From Mariniflexile gromovii (GTDB taxonomy: Bacteria; Bacteroidota; Bacteroidia; Flavobacteriales; Flavobacteriaceae), in NCBI RefSeq assembly GCF_017814435.1, contig NZ_JAGJCB010000014.1, positions 36,783 through 100,782 on the forward strand: a DNA stretch of 64,000 nt. The letters run 5' to 3'. Within the stretch, counting starts at the first letter, position 1, and the number at the start of each line of letters is the position of its first letter. The position numbers and the translations under genes were made by a program. This document shows, in pieces, positions 41,342 through 50,484 of the stretch. Below the pieces are notes generated by a model. It saw only the letters and a program-made list of their open reading frames with translations. It searched no databases and was not told the DNA's origin.

Positions 41342-42286
41342 TTAAGCATTTTTCCATAATTGTTGTACTTTTTTCAAATCCCTTTTCATTGCATCGAACA
41401 CCACCTTTTTATCAACAGTTATTTCATAGTCTCCTTTTTCAGCACCTCCTAAATCATACTCAAGATGTAGAGACACAGGTGGTTTTAAATTGTGTTTTTT
41501 AAGTAATTTAAAGTATTTGTCAAAGTCTACCATCCCCTCACCTATCGGTACATTTATGGGTTCCCATTTCCCATTGACTTGCCCCCATTTAAAATCTTTT
41601 AAAACAATCACTTTAATATTTTTTTGTAAAAGTTGAAATCCGTTTTCCCAAGATTTCCCGCCTTCTACCATAGCATGACGAATGTCGTACTGTGTTCCAA
41701 AATGTTTGGGGTTTACTGTTTCAAGAATTTTTTGTATTTCCCAATAAGAAGCGCCTACGCTTGTACCTGCATGGTTTTGGTAACAGCCAATCAATCCTAA
41801 CTTTTCATTTAAATCACCTAACTGCTTTACTTCATTTTGATAGAACAATAAAGAATCTTGCATGCTCATGTTTTCTTTATATTTATACCAATTGGTACGG
41901 TAATATTGAATATTTTCTGATCCTGCCGTTTTTAAAATATCTACATCTAATGGATTGTTAACACTTTCAATGCTAGTGGTTATCATGCTACAATTTACAC
42001 CACTTGCTGTAATGGCTTTCACTGCTTTTGGAAGATCGGTTTTTACCGACTCTGGAAGCACATGCCCATTGGGGCGTACCGTTAAATCGACTCCCGAAAA
42101 GCCCATTTCTGCAACTATTTCACCTGTACTTTTATAATCTAAAAACTGAAGATGTTTTGAGAAGATGTTGACATTAAGCACATCATCCTGTTGTTCAAAA
42201 ATACTATTGTTAAAAGCATATGCCGAAAAAGGCAATAAACTAGCGGCACATACTGTTTTGGTTATAAATTCCCTTCTGGTTGGCAT
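41342..42286 (-). CDS. Secreted TIM-barrel sugar isomerase/epimerase-like protein
   Basis: 314 residues. The N terminus has a twin-arginine-type signal (TRREFITKTVCAASLLPFSAYA), so it is probably exported folded. The body is a xylose-isomerase-like TIM barrel: EMGFSGVDLTVRP (about 60-72), LGLIGCYQNHAG (about 163-174), FGTQYDIRHA (about 196-205), VLKDFKWG and PVSLHLEYDLGG, holding typical metal ligands (His/Asp/Glu). The substrate is unknown. It is upstream of, and probably co-transcribed with, the PL6 gene, and may act on alginate-derived sugars. No operator array of the locus is visible before it; the gap behind it is filled by a terminator. Confidence 0.82.
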   Translation of the reverse strand: MPTRREFITKTVCAASLLPFSAYAFNNSIFEQQDDVLNVNIFSKHLQFLDYKSTGEIVAEMGFSGVDLTVRPNGHVLPESVKTDLPKAVKAITASGVNCSMITTSIESVNNPLDVDILKTAGSENIQYYRTNWYKYKENMSMQDSLLFYQNEVKQLGDLNEKLGLIGCYQNHAGTSVGASYWEIQKILETVNPKHFGTQYDIRHAMVEGGKSWENGFQLLQKNIKVIVLKDFKWGQVNGKWEPINVPIGEGMVDFDKYFKLLKKHNLKPPVSLHLEYDLGGAEKGDYEITVDKKVVFDAMKRDLKKVQQLWKNA

Positions 42287-42323
42287 GATTCTTTGCTTAA
42301 TAAATTATTCAGTATTAAAATAC

Positions 42324-42351
42324 AAAAAGCCTTTATAGAAAAAGGCTTTTT
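42324..42351 (-). terminator. Terminator after the T9SS-secreted protein gene
   Basis: Stem AAAAAGCCTTT / AAAGGCTTTTT with a 6-nt loop. On the minus strand it separates the T9SS gene from the epimerase-PL6 pair. Confidence 0.85.
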
Positions 42352-42383
42352 GCAAAAAAAACTATTATAAATCGTATCAAAAA

Positions 42384-43475
42384 TTATTCAATCACAATTT
42401 TTCTTGTAGATGCGCTAGATTCAGCATTTATTTTTAACACATAAACACCTTTTGCTAAGCTAGATACATTTAATTTATTATCAACTAATGTATTATTTGA
42501 TAGTACTTTGGCACCTAAAATATTATACATTTCTACTGAAGAAATTTTTGTTTTGCTAGATTCAACAGTTAAATAATCTTTAGCTGGATTTGGATATACA
42601 TTTAATCCTTCAATTTCACTTTTAGCAACACTTAACAATGGCGTATTAGATACTACGTCTGCCCATGTTAAACCTACTCTAATTTCATCTAAAATTGTAG
42701 ATGGTGTATTCGCATTGGCATCCAATCTAATGAAAAAACCATTCACTTCATCAACTTGACCACCACCACTAGATCCAGTTATTGTAGCAGTAGGAGTATC
42801 AGTTGTCATGGTTGTTCCAGAAAAAGTTGGGTTAACCCATAATGTAGTTGTTGCTGTGTCAATGTTATACCTTACCACTACAAAATAAACAGTAGTAGGA
42901 TCAACACTTGTATCAGTTACTGAAAACTCAGTAGTTGAGTAATTTCCAATTGCAGCACTACCAACATGCTCGTTAGTTACACCAAAAAAGAATTTTGTCT
43001 CACCAATGGTTGTAGATTTTGCTTTAAGAGTTATAGAACCTGGGTAGCTAATACTTGTGCTAGGTGGATTGTATTTAACAAGAGATAATAATTGTTTACC
43101 CGTTGAACCAGGCGCATAAGTCGTCCAACCTTGAACATCTAAGAAAGCAGACCAGTAAACATCACCTGATGTTCTCGCTGTAAAATTATGAACCGGATCA
43201 TTACCACCCCCTCTAAAAAAGTAAGCATTACCTTGTTGAGCTGGCAAACCTATTAATTCTGGAATAAAAGGAGATGTTACAATATCATCATTAGTAGTAC
43301 TTCCTGTAGATATACTTGGACCTGCAGCCCAATAACCCCCACTTGTTCTGATTAATTCATTCTCAGTATTCTGAGCGCCATCTGTATAATTGAAAGGCTC
43401 GTACATTAGCGTTTGTGCAAAAGCGCTAGAAATTGTGAAAGCCAAAGCGGCCAATAAAAGTAAAGATTTTTTCAT
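42384..43475 (-). CDS. Type IX secretion substrate of unknown function in the alginate regulon
   Basis: 363 residues. Signal peptide ending in SSAFAQ (about residue 21). Residues about 25-285 look like a beta-sandwich of the LamG/concanavalin kind (TLMYEPFNYTDGA at the start, VYFVVVRYNIDTATTTLWVNP in the middle). A T9SS type A sorting domain follows, with the usual GLNVYPNPAKDYLTVES, NILGAKV and GVYVLKI. It should be exported through the outer membrane and attached to or released from the surface. No catalytic motif is recognised. It is monocistronic, with its own terminator and a triple operator array, so it is likely among the alginate-induced genes. Possible alginate-binding or lyase function is inference. 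Confidence 0.8.
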   Translation of the reverse strand: MKKSLLLLAALAFTISSAFAQTLMYEPFNYTDGAQNTENELIRTSGGYWAAGPSISTGSTTNDDIVTSPFIPELIGLPAQQGNAYFFRGGGNDPVHNFTARTSGDVYWSAFLDVQGWTTYAPGSTGKQLLSLVKYNPPSTSISYPGSITLKAKSTTIGETKFFFGVTNEHVGSAAIGNYSTTEFSVTDTSVDPTTVYFVVVRYNIDTATTTLWVNPTFSGTTMTTDTPTATITGSSGGGQVDEVNGFFIRLDANANTPSTILDEIRVGLTWADVVSNTPLLSVAKSEIEGLNVYPNPAKDYLTVESSKTKISSVEMYNILGAKVLSNNTLVDNKLNVSSLAKGVYVLKINAESSASTRKIVIE

Positions 43476-43542
43476 AATGTAAAAGTTTTAAAAGTTTTAG
43501 TTTAATGTTTCCACAAAAATTAGGTTATAAATGTAGATTTTC

Positions 43543-43584
43543 TGGTTCTCCAAAGTGGTTTACCAGTTTGGTTTTCCAAATATA
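43543..43584 (-). promoter_or_regulatory. Triple 13-bp-phased GntR operator and promoter of the T9SS protein gene
   Basis: Units TGGTTCTCCA (43543), TGGTTTACCA (43556) and TGGTTTTCCA (43569), with the minus-strand -7 box TATATTTG at 43577-43584 overlapping the third. The remaining gap up to galK (43585-43783) is AT-rich and shows no gene. Confidence 0.78.
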
Positions 43585-43783
43585 GTAAAATTATATGAAT
43601 AGCAAACATTTTTATTCATTTAATTAAAACATTTAACAGTTTGATATTTAATGGTATAAAAAGTACGAAAAAAAACATGTATTTAAAATAAAAATATAGT
43701 TAATTTTACTTTTCTCTAAATACTAAAAAAAACGAACAACTTAATTTTAAGGAATTCAATATCAATAAAGCAAACAACTAAAA

Positions 43784-44932
43784 ATGAATACAGCGCTAAC
43801 CAAACATGTAAAAGACAGTTTTATAAAAAAATTCAGCACTGAACCGTTACTTATTTTTTCGCCTGGAAGAATCAATATTATTGGTGAGCATACCGACTAC
43901 AATGATGGTTTTGTGTTTCCTGCCGCCGTAGATAAGGGTATTATAGCTGCTATTCAAAAAAACAATACGAATACATCTACAGCCTATGCCATAGATATGA
44001 ACGAAAGCATCTCGTTTGAATTGGACAAACTAAAACCATCGTCTGAAGGTAGCTGGGAAAATTATGTTTTGGGTGTTGTAGCCGAAATACAAAATAGAAA
44101 TAAAGTTGTTGGAAATTTCAATATTGCATTTAGTGGCGATATTCCTTCCGGTTCTGGCATGTCATCATCAGCCGCTCTTGAAAATAGTGTGGTGTTTGGT
44201 TTAAATGAACTTTTTAACTTAGGCTTATCTAAAACCGAAATGATTTTTATCTCACAAAAAGCCGAACATAATTATGTAGGTGTTAATTGTGGTATTATGG
44301 ATCAATATGCCAGCATGTTTGGGATTGAAAATCATGCCCTATTATTAGATTGTAGAAGTATAGAAGCTAAACCTTTCAAAATTAATTTTAAAGAGCATGA
44401 ACTGATGCTAATTAACACAAACGTAAAACACAGTTTATCTGATAGTGCGTATAATGATAGACGTTCTGCTTGCGAAAACATTGCTTCATTATTAGGTATT
44501 GAAGCGTTAAGGGACGCTACAGAGGAAGATTTACTTGAAATTAAAGATGAAGTAACACCAGAAAACTACCAAAAAGCGTTGTATGTTATACAAGAGAACA
44601 ATCGAGCCATTAAAGCATCACAAGCTATGTTAGAAGGCGATTTAAATACTCTAGGAAAACTAATTTATGGTTCACATGAAGGTTTGTCCAAACAATACAA
44701 AGTAAGTTGTGACGAATTGGATTTTCTTGTTGAACAAGCCAAATTAAACGGTCAGGTTTTAGGTGCTAGAATGATGGGTGGCGGCTTTGGTGGTTGTACC
44801 ATTAATTTAATTTCTACAAACGCTGTTGAAGCTTTTAAAACAACCGTTTCTATAGCTTATAAAGAAAAATTCAATAAGGAATGTTCTATTTACTCTGTTA
44901 AACTCTCAAACGGAACTCACGTGATTAAATGA
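43784..44932 (+). CDS. galK: Galactokinase
   Basis: 382 residues, standard length. GHMP kinase motifs: signature FSPGRINIIGEHTDYNDGFV (about 25-44), the phosphate loop GDIPSGSGMSSSAALE (about 122-137) and the C-terminal GARMMGGGFGGC (about 327-338). Asp in CGIMDQYAS (about 174) is the catalytic base. It phosphorylates galactose. It is the only plus-strand gene in the alginate locus, with no galT or aldose epimerase next to it. Its upstream region is shared with the T9SS gene, though no plus-strand operator-promoter overlap is seen. Confidence 0.93.
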   Translation: MNTALTKHVKDSFIKKFSTEPLLIFSPGRINIIGEHTDYNDGFVFPAAVDKGIIAAIQKNNTNTSTAYAIDMNESISFELDKLKPSSEGSWENYVLGVVAEIQNRNKVVGNFNIAFSGDIPSGSGMSSSAALENSVVFGLNELFNLGLSKTEMIFISQKAEHNYVGVNCGIMDQYASMFGIENHALLLDCRSIEAKPFKINFKEHELMLINTNVKHSLSDSAYNDRRSACENIASLLGIEALRDATEEDLLEIKDEVTPENYQKALYVIQENNRAIKASQAMLEGDLNTLGKLIYGSHEGLSKQYKVSCDELDFLVEQAKLNGQVLGARMMGGGFGGCTINLISTNAVEAFKTTVSIAYKEKFNKECSIYSVKLSNGTHVIK

Positions 44933-45054
44933 AATAATTGAGAAATCATATTGGAACGGTAGGAATCGAGCTGATTCTACACTTCACAATAACTCAGCCA
45001 TAGTAAAAATACGAATGTGAACTTTTTGTGATGCATGATTGTACTCTTTTCTGT

Positions 45055-46803
45055 TTAAGAAACTTGGCTTTTGGTACTTCGTTTCAACAAAAAGCCAATG
45101 ATAAAAATAATCAAGGCACAACTTATAAAGATTATTCTGCCCCAAAACGGGTTAGGAATCATAGCCATCACTAAAATACATGCGCTCATAGCCATAACCA
45201 TATTACCCAATTTCCGTCTTTGTTGTTTATCAAATTCACCTTGTTGTTCATCTGCAATAACAGGCGTTTCCAAATCCTTGAAAAACTTATCGGTTCCAAG
45301 CTTATTTTTATCCTTAGCTTCATTGTAGAATAGTGAAGTTGCCCAGAAAAATCCAGAAGTGATAAACAAGTGTCCACCAACGGTTAAAATTATATTCATG
45401 TCTATAATTTCACGATCGGTAAGTGATTCTATACCCAACAATCCAGCACAAACATCGGCAGTAAACACATATGTAACAAACCAAGAAACAAACAACCCTA
45501 CTGCTATGGTAGCCCAGGGTGCCCATGCTGGCGTCTTTTTCACAATAAGTCCAAGAGCCAACGGTACCATCATGGGCACTTGTACCATAGTTGAGACGGA
45601 CATCATAAGCTCAAACAAACTAAGTTTTTTAAGTGATGCGAAATAAAGCGCAGCAGCAATAACTCCTAAACCACTTATGAAGCTCACTAATCTGCTAATT
45701 GTCATCAGCTTCTTGTCGTCCGTTTGCTTGTTCCTTTTTGCTAGAAAAGGTTGATAAATACTTCTAACAAAAATTCCAGCGTTTTTATTTAGCGCTGAAT
45801 CCATAGAGGACATCGAAGCAGCAAAAAGTGCATCCATTAATAGTCCAATAGTTCCAATGGGCATAGCATTACGAGCAAACACTAAATACACCGCATCAGA
45901 TGCTTTGTTACCTAATTGCGAATACCCCTCAGCAGCACCTGGGTAAAGGGTGGCGGCAGCCCATGGCGGGATAAACCAAATAATACTTCCCACTCCCATT
46001 AGAATCATGGCTAACATGGCAGCTTTACGGGCATTTAAGGAATCTTTAGCGTTGAGAAATCTAAATGAATCATGAAGATTCATCATTGTAAAAATTTGTT
46101 TTGGCAAAAAGAAGATGAAAGTGCCAAATAATATTAATGGATAATTCATATTGGGCCCTATAAGAAATCCACCTGGAAAATCATTAATCATTTTTATAGG
46201 TCCACCAACTTTCACTAATGCTACCACAGCACAAGCTACTGAAACCACTGCTACTACTAGAGTTTGAACAAAATCTGAAGCAACAACACCCCATGCACCA
46301 GATGATACGGATACAAAAAGTACTGTTAAACCAATAACAATGATGGTTAAATTGATGTCTGCATCAAAAACGGCACTAGTAAAAACTCCTAAGGCATTTA
46401 ACCAAACACCTGCATTTAAAAAAGAAAACATGATTAATGCCCAGGAAAAAAACGTTTCATTTTGAGTACCAAATCGTCCTTTTATGGCTTCTGTTGGGGT
46501 ATCCACCCGCATTTGCCTAAATCTTTGAGCGAAGTAAGCCCATGCACAAAAGAAAGCCAAGGTATTACCAATATACACCGCTACGATAGCAAAACCATCG
46601 GTAAAGGCTTTACCCGCAGCACCAGTGAAGGTTACTGCTGAAAATTGAGCCATAAAAGCGGTTGAACCAACCATCCACCATAACATTCTACCTCCCCCAC
46701 GAAAATAGTCACTTGTAGATTTGCTTGCCATTCGTGAAAATATAACACCAATAGCAAGAATTAATATAAAATAGAGACAGATAACGAGGTAGTCATAGAA
46801 CAT
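45055..46803 (-). CDS. Sodium:solute symporter (SSS family)
   Basis: 582 residues with about fourteen predicted membrane helices, resembling the SGLT-type family: RMASKSTSDYFRGGGRMLWWMVGSTAFMAQ-like N terminus (about 24-53), AGVWLNALGVF, and the DALFAASMSSMDSALNKNAGIF region (about 325-346) that carries the Na2-site serines. It probably brings in a uronate or sugar acid. It ends a five-gene run (GntR copy 2, SDR, RbsD-like remnant, Gfo/Idh/MocA, symporter), 12 bp after the MocA-family gene. It converges with galK; the 122 bp between them show nothing clear. Confidence 0.9.
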   Translation of the reverse strand: MFYDYLVICLYFILILAIGVIFSRMASKSTSDYFRGGGRMLWWMVGSTAFMAQFSAVTFTGAAGKAFTDGFAIVAVYIGNTLAFFCAWAYFAQRFRQMRVDTPTEAIKGRFGTQNETFFSWALIMFSFLNAGVWLNALGVFTSAVFDADINLTIIVIGLTVLFVSVSSGAWGVVASDFVQTLVVAVVSVACAVVALVKVGGPIKMINDFPGGFLIGPNMNYPLILFGTFIFFLPKQIFTMMNLHDSFRFLNAKDSLNARKAAMLAMILMGVGSIIWFIPPWAAATLYPGAAEGYSQLGNKASDAVYLVFARNAMPIGTIGLLMDALFAASMSSMDSALNKNAGIFVRSIYQPFLAKRNKQTDDKKLMTISRLVSFISGLGVIAAALYFASLKKLSLFELMMSVSTMVQVPMMVPLALGLIVKKTPAWAPWATIAVGLFVSWFVTYVFTADVCAGLLGIESLTDREIIDMNIILTVGGHLFITSGFFWATSLFYNEAKDKNKLGTDKFFKDLETPVIADEQQGEFDKQQRRKLGNMVMAMSACILVMAMIPNPFWGRIIFISCALIIFIIGFLLKRSTKSQVS

Positions 46804-46815
46804 AGTTTTTTCTTT

Positions 46816-47955
46816 TTATTGGAGATGACGAACATCTATCCAATTATTATTTTTTCTAATCAAATCGATGAGTTGTTGATACAAACTACCTTCCTTGAAA
46901 GATTGATATGGCTCCACTTTTTCTCCATTTATATCTTTTACAAATTCCCTAACTAAATAATGCCAGTTTCGTTCTGTATCTCCATCAACTTTTGGCTGAT
47001 TATCAACTATGTCTTTAGGCAATGGCAACTCTTTCCATGTTTTGTTTTCATCCCACAAATAGAGAGGTCCCATTCCGTAGTGTCCTTTAATGTAAATAGC
47101 GCCTTTTGTTCCATAAAACACAATATGGTTATCACTAAAATTGGGGACAAGCCCACCATGCTTAAACAATACTGAAACCGGTTTAGTTGCCATTGGGCTT
47201 TCTAGTTGTGTTAATACAGTATATGACCACTCAACATTACTTTCTCCCCATTTAAGAGAAGGATCATTTAAGTCTTTAGGAATGAAATCTCTTCTTGTTT
47301 TAAAATTATGTACCCCTTCAACTATGGGCGCCTTCCCCAAATCGTCACGTACTTCACCTATAATGGAAAGGATTTTTTCGCCAATTACAGACGTAACAAT
47401 AGATATCATGTGGGTAAAGTTATTGTTAAGTCTTCCACCCCCATCTTCTTTTCGATGTGACCACCCGAAAGGAATATCACGCTCTAAATTGAAGTGTGAG
47501 ATACATTCAACTTCTGTAGGTTCTCCAATGGCTCCATCTGCAACAAGCTGTTTGGCGTGTTGAATGTGTGGCATATACCTAAAGCTAGAAGCAAATGCTG
47601 TTTTAATTTTTTTCTGCGTGGCAAGTTCGTATAACTCCAACGCAGATTTACCAGTATCGGTTAATGGTTTATCACTAAATATGTGACATCCAAAATCAAT
47701 AGCTTGTTTTATTGGTTCGTAATGCGCCCCACCTGGGGTTGCAATGGAAACAATGTCTGGTTTGCAATCTTTCAATGCTTGTTGCCAATCTGTAACAGCA
47801 TATGGAATTGCTTTTTTCTTGGCCACTTCACTTACAACACTAGCTGTTCTGCCCACAATACCAACAACATCAGCACCAGCCGCCCGAAATGCATCTGCAT
47901 GACCTTGTCCTGCAAACCCAGAGCCCGAAATTAAAACTTTTAATTTGTTAGTCAT
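46816..47955 (-). CDS. Gfo/Idh/MocA-family oxidoreductase
   Basis: 379 residues. N-terminal Rossmann domain (VLISGSGFAGQGHADAFRAAGADVVGIV, from about residue 6) with the family's CKPDIVSIATPGGAH and HIFSDKPLTDTGKSA (Lys of the EKP-type motif; here DKP). The C-terminal substrate domain follows (GRLNNNFTHMIS). These proteins oxidise or reduce sugars and sugar acids with NAD(P); the substrate cannot be told from sequence. Directly upstream of the symporter, so it may act on the imported compound. Confidence 0.88.
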   Translation of the reverse strand: MTNKLKVLISGSGFAGQGHADAFRAAGADVVGIVGRTASVVSEVAKKKAIPYAVTDWQQALKDCKPDIVSIATPGGAHYEPIKQAIDFGCHIFSDKPLTDTGKSALELYELATQKKIKTAFASSFRYMPHIQHAKQLVADGAIGEPTEVECISHFNLERDIPFGWSHRKEDGGGRLNNNFTHMISIVTSVIGEKILSIIGEVRDDLGKAPIVEGVHNFKTRRDFIPKDLNDPSLKWGESNVEWSYTVLTQLESPMATKPVSVLFKHGGLVPNFSDNHIVFYGTKGAIYIKGHYGMGPLYLWDENKTWKELPLPKDIVDNQPKVDGDTERNWHYLVREFVKDINGEKVEPYQSFKEGSLYQQLIDLIRKNNNWIDVRHLQ

Positions 47956-48125
47956 TTTTTTATAAATTATAGTTCTACTTATAAGTAATTAAACTAAATA
48001 ACCTTAAAGGGAGGTATCGACTTTAGTTTACCTTGAGCGCAGCAAGCATGGAAATCTTATAATAATTGATTATTGACATTCATTTATTGTTTGATTGATC
48101 CATGTAAAGACATTCTTGGAATTTG

Positions 48126-48560
48126 TTAAAAGCCGCTTTCTTCTACCATTTTTACTACACCAACAGTGAGTATTAAATTAGCAAAGCGTCGCTGTTCACC
48201 CGTTTGAATAATTAGTGTGGTGGCTGGTTCTCTGATTTTGTCGTAAAAAGCCCAACGTTCCATGGTATCTCAGGTTACATCTCCTAATAATTTTTTATAA
48301 GCATCGTGTATTTCTGCATTTGCTTCAACAGGCTTTTCCATGACAATGGCCCCTTGAACAGGACAAACTTCAAGCAAGCCCTCAAGTACAGTAAGCGCAT
48401 CTAATAGTCCTGGACGAAAGTTTAGGTGTACGGTGGTAGAGTTAGGTCCTGTCATGGCAGCGACTGGTAAATTGCCATCTGCAATAACAACTTGAGCAAA
48501 ATGACCTGAACGTGCAAGCACTTCCATTATTGTTGGGTGAATTACCGGAGTCTTTAGCAT
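48126..48560 (-). pseudogene. RbsD/FucU-family sugar mutarotase interrupted by an in-frame TGA
   Basis: The frame starting at ATG 48560 (MLKTPVIHPTIMEVLARSGHF) reads as an RbsD/FucU pyranase up to a TGA at 48270-48272. The same frame then continues with DTMERWAFYDKIREPATTLI and ends in ANLILTVGVVKM...SGF at the TAA (48126). That is exactly the conserved C terminus of the family, and the whole is 144 codons, the normal length. So a single nonsense codon splits an otherwise intact gene. It may be a recent inactivation or a sequencing error. Family members interconvert sugar anomers. The 170 bp to the next gene show nothing clear. Confidence 0.85.
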
Positions 48561-48661
48561 AAATTTATCCTTAAAACAATTAATATAAAACACTAAGTTC
48601 TAAATAGCAGAATGTGATTTCTGCTTTTTAACGAATCAATTATATTTGGCTTAATGGCTTA

Positions 48662-49432
48662 CTACATATTGTAGACACCTCCATTAATGTCGAGCGTTGC
48701 ACCAGTAATAAAACCATCATATTCTGATGCTAAATATAACACCGCTCGTGCTACATCATCTGCATTACCTGCTCGTTTAATCGGAATACCTGCAGTTGTT
48801 TCAGCTGCTGATTCTTTTGTTGTATGTGTATTGTGAAATGAGGTACCAAGGATAAGACCTGGAGCTACGGCGTTAACGCGAATACCTTGAGGCCCTAATT
48901 CTGTAGAAAGTGCTCGTGTAAATGTTAATATAGCTCCTTTGCTGGTAGAGTAAACCAATGACCCTGGATGACCACCTTTACGTCCAGCGAGTGATGCCAA
49001 ATTAACGATACTACTATTTTTATTTTTTGCTAGAAAAGGAGCTGCGGCTCGTGTTACAAACATCATGGAGGTAAGGTTGATATCCATGACCTTGTGCCAG
49101 AACTCCGCATCCATTTCGTTCAGCATTTTACGAGCAACAAGTGAACCCGCATTGTTTATAAGTATATCCAAACCATCAAATGCTTCTACTGTTTTTTTAA
49201 CTACTGTATTTGCATCGACTTCTTTAGTTAAGTCTCCACTAATAACAATTGCTTTTTGTCCTTTACTGGTTGCATACTCCTTCAATTGGTTTGCGGTTTC
49301 TGCACTAGAAAAATAGTGGATTGCAACATTGGCTCCACTATCAATAAAGTGCTTGGTAATTGATTCACCAATTCCCTGAGCTCCAGCGGTGATAAGAACA
49401 TTTTTTCCGGATAATTTATTATTATTTCTCAT
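48662..49432 (-). CDS. SDR-family oxidoreductase in the symporter cluster
   Basis: 256 residues from ATG 49432 (MRNNNKLSGKNVL). A GTG 13 codons upstream (49471) is possible but adds residues not expected. Cofactor loop TAGAQGIGESI (about 15-25), NNAGS, catalytic INLASLAG-type serine, YSTSKGA (Tyr/Lys) and the C-terminal DINGGVYNM. Likely reduces or oxidises a sugar acid. It is not a close copy of the SDR at 26316. Follows GntR copy 2 by 154 bp. Confidence 0.87.
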   Translation of the reverse strand: MRNNNKLSGKNVLITAGAQGIGESITKHFIDSGANVAIHYFSSAETANQLKEYATSKGQKAIVISGDLTKEVDANTVVKKTVEAFDGLDILINNAGSLVARKMLNEMDAEFWHKVMDINLTSMMFVTRAAAPFLAKNKNSSIVNLASLAGRKGGHPGSLVYSTSKGAILTFTRALSTELGPQGIRVNAVAPGLILGTSFHNTHTTKESAAETTAGIPIKRAGNADDVARAVLYLASEYDGFITGATLDINGGVYNM

Positions 49433-49586
49433 AAGTTTATACGTTTCGTTTTTAATGGTCTCACTTAGCACACCTATTATCTTGATGCTTAGTGTCGACT
49501 ATTCATTATAGAAGTTTCATTTTGTATTTATATAAATGGAATTGATGATTATTTGATTTAAGAATTATCGTTTTACCTATTCTCAT

Positions 49587-50303
49587 TTAATGTTCACTAA
49601 CACCACAATACTCGTACAGTAACTTAAAATGAGTTTTCATTCTTTTTTCAGCCAATTGCGGATCTTGATCTTTAATTGCTTCATAAATCTCGGTATGTTC
49701 TTTTATTCTTAATTCATCTAAACTATCATAATCTTTATGATACTTTTTAAAATCGACAATTATTTGAGGTGTAATGCCAATCATAATCTGATTCATAGTT
49801 ACATTACCACTTGCTTTAGCAATGGCCAAATGAAATAACAAATCTTCTTGAACTGCGTCTTGTCCAGATAATAATTTGGTTTTATGTGCGCTTAAGGCTT
49901 CTTTAATTCTATCCAAGTCCTCCTTTGTACGCCTTACTGCAGCCAAACTAACCGCTTTTAGTTCTAACAAAATTCTGGTCTCTACCAAAGATTTAAAATC
50001 GGGCAAACCAAGGCTTAGAATATCTTCAACCATTCCATTCATAGCAATAGCACCAATATTGGCAACAAAAGTTCCGCTTTGTGGCTTTGATATTAATATT
50101 CCATAAGATTCTAACTTAAGCACTGCTACTCTTACACTTCTTCTACTAACATCGAACTTTTCAGCTAATATGCGCTCTGCGGGTAATTTATCACCAGGTT
50201 GTAAATGTTTTTCGTTGATTAATTCTCTTATTTGAGAAATGATTTTTTTAACCCGGTTGGTGATTTCTTGGTTTTCATTTTTTGAAAGGACATCTAAGTT
50301 CAT
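49587..50303 (-). CDS. FadR-subfamily GntR transcriptional regulator (copy 2)
   Basis: 238 residues, starting MNLDVLSK. Winged helix with LQPGDKLPAERILAEKFDVSRRSVRVAVLKL, and an FCD domain with DLLFHLAIAKAS, EHTEIYEAI and THFKLLY. Very similar along its length to the regulator at 28463, including the GAIAMNGMVEDIL and SLVETRILLELKAV blocks. The recognition helix differs (SRRSVRVAVLKL against SRGVVRDAIQKL). Two phased operators stand 13-35 bp upstream. The pair may respond to different uronates while sharing binding sites. Confidence 0.92.
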   Translation of the reverse strand: MNLDVLSKNENQEITNRVKKIISQIRELINEKHLQPGDKLPAERILAEKFDVSRRSVRVAVLKLESYGILISKPQSGTFVANIGAIAMNGMVEDILSLGLPDFKSLVETRILLELKAVSLAAVRRTKEDLDRIKEALSAHKTKLLSGQDAVQEDLLFHLAIAKASGNVTMNQIMIGITPQIIVDFKKYHKDYDSLDELRIKEHTEIYEAIKDQDPQLAEKRMKTHFKLLYEYCGVSEH

Positions 50304-50315
50304 ATAAAATTTAAT

Positions 50316-50338
50316 TGGTGTACCAGATTGGTACGCTA
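50316..50338 (-). promoter_or_regulatory. Double 13-bp-phased GntR operator before GntR copy 2
   Basis: Units TGGTGTACCA (50316) and TGGTACGCTA (50329). The adjoining -7 box is poor compared with the other arrays. The close position to the start codon fits autorepression. Confidence 0.7.
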
Positions 50339-50484
50339 ATTTATTAAATTTATTCCATTAACAAAAAAAATATCCTAATTATAGGTTAGGGTTATAAAAG
50401 ATTAACCGATCTAAGAGACTCAGACCGGTTAACCTAAAAAACTAAACTAACTCAAGTTTATTATTTTATATCTAATAAATTTTA

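Noticed and set aside
48270..48272. TGA in the RbsD-like gene as selenocysteine codon
   Set aside because: The family has no selenoprotein members known to me, the position is not a catalytic cysteine site, and no selenocysteine insertion element was looked for successfully.
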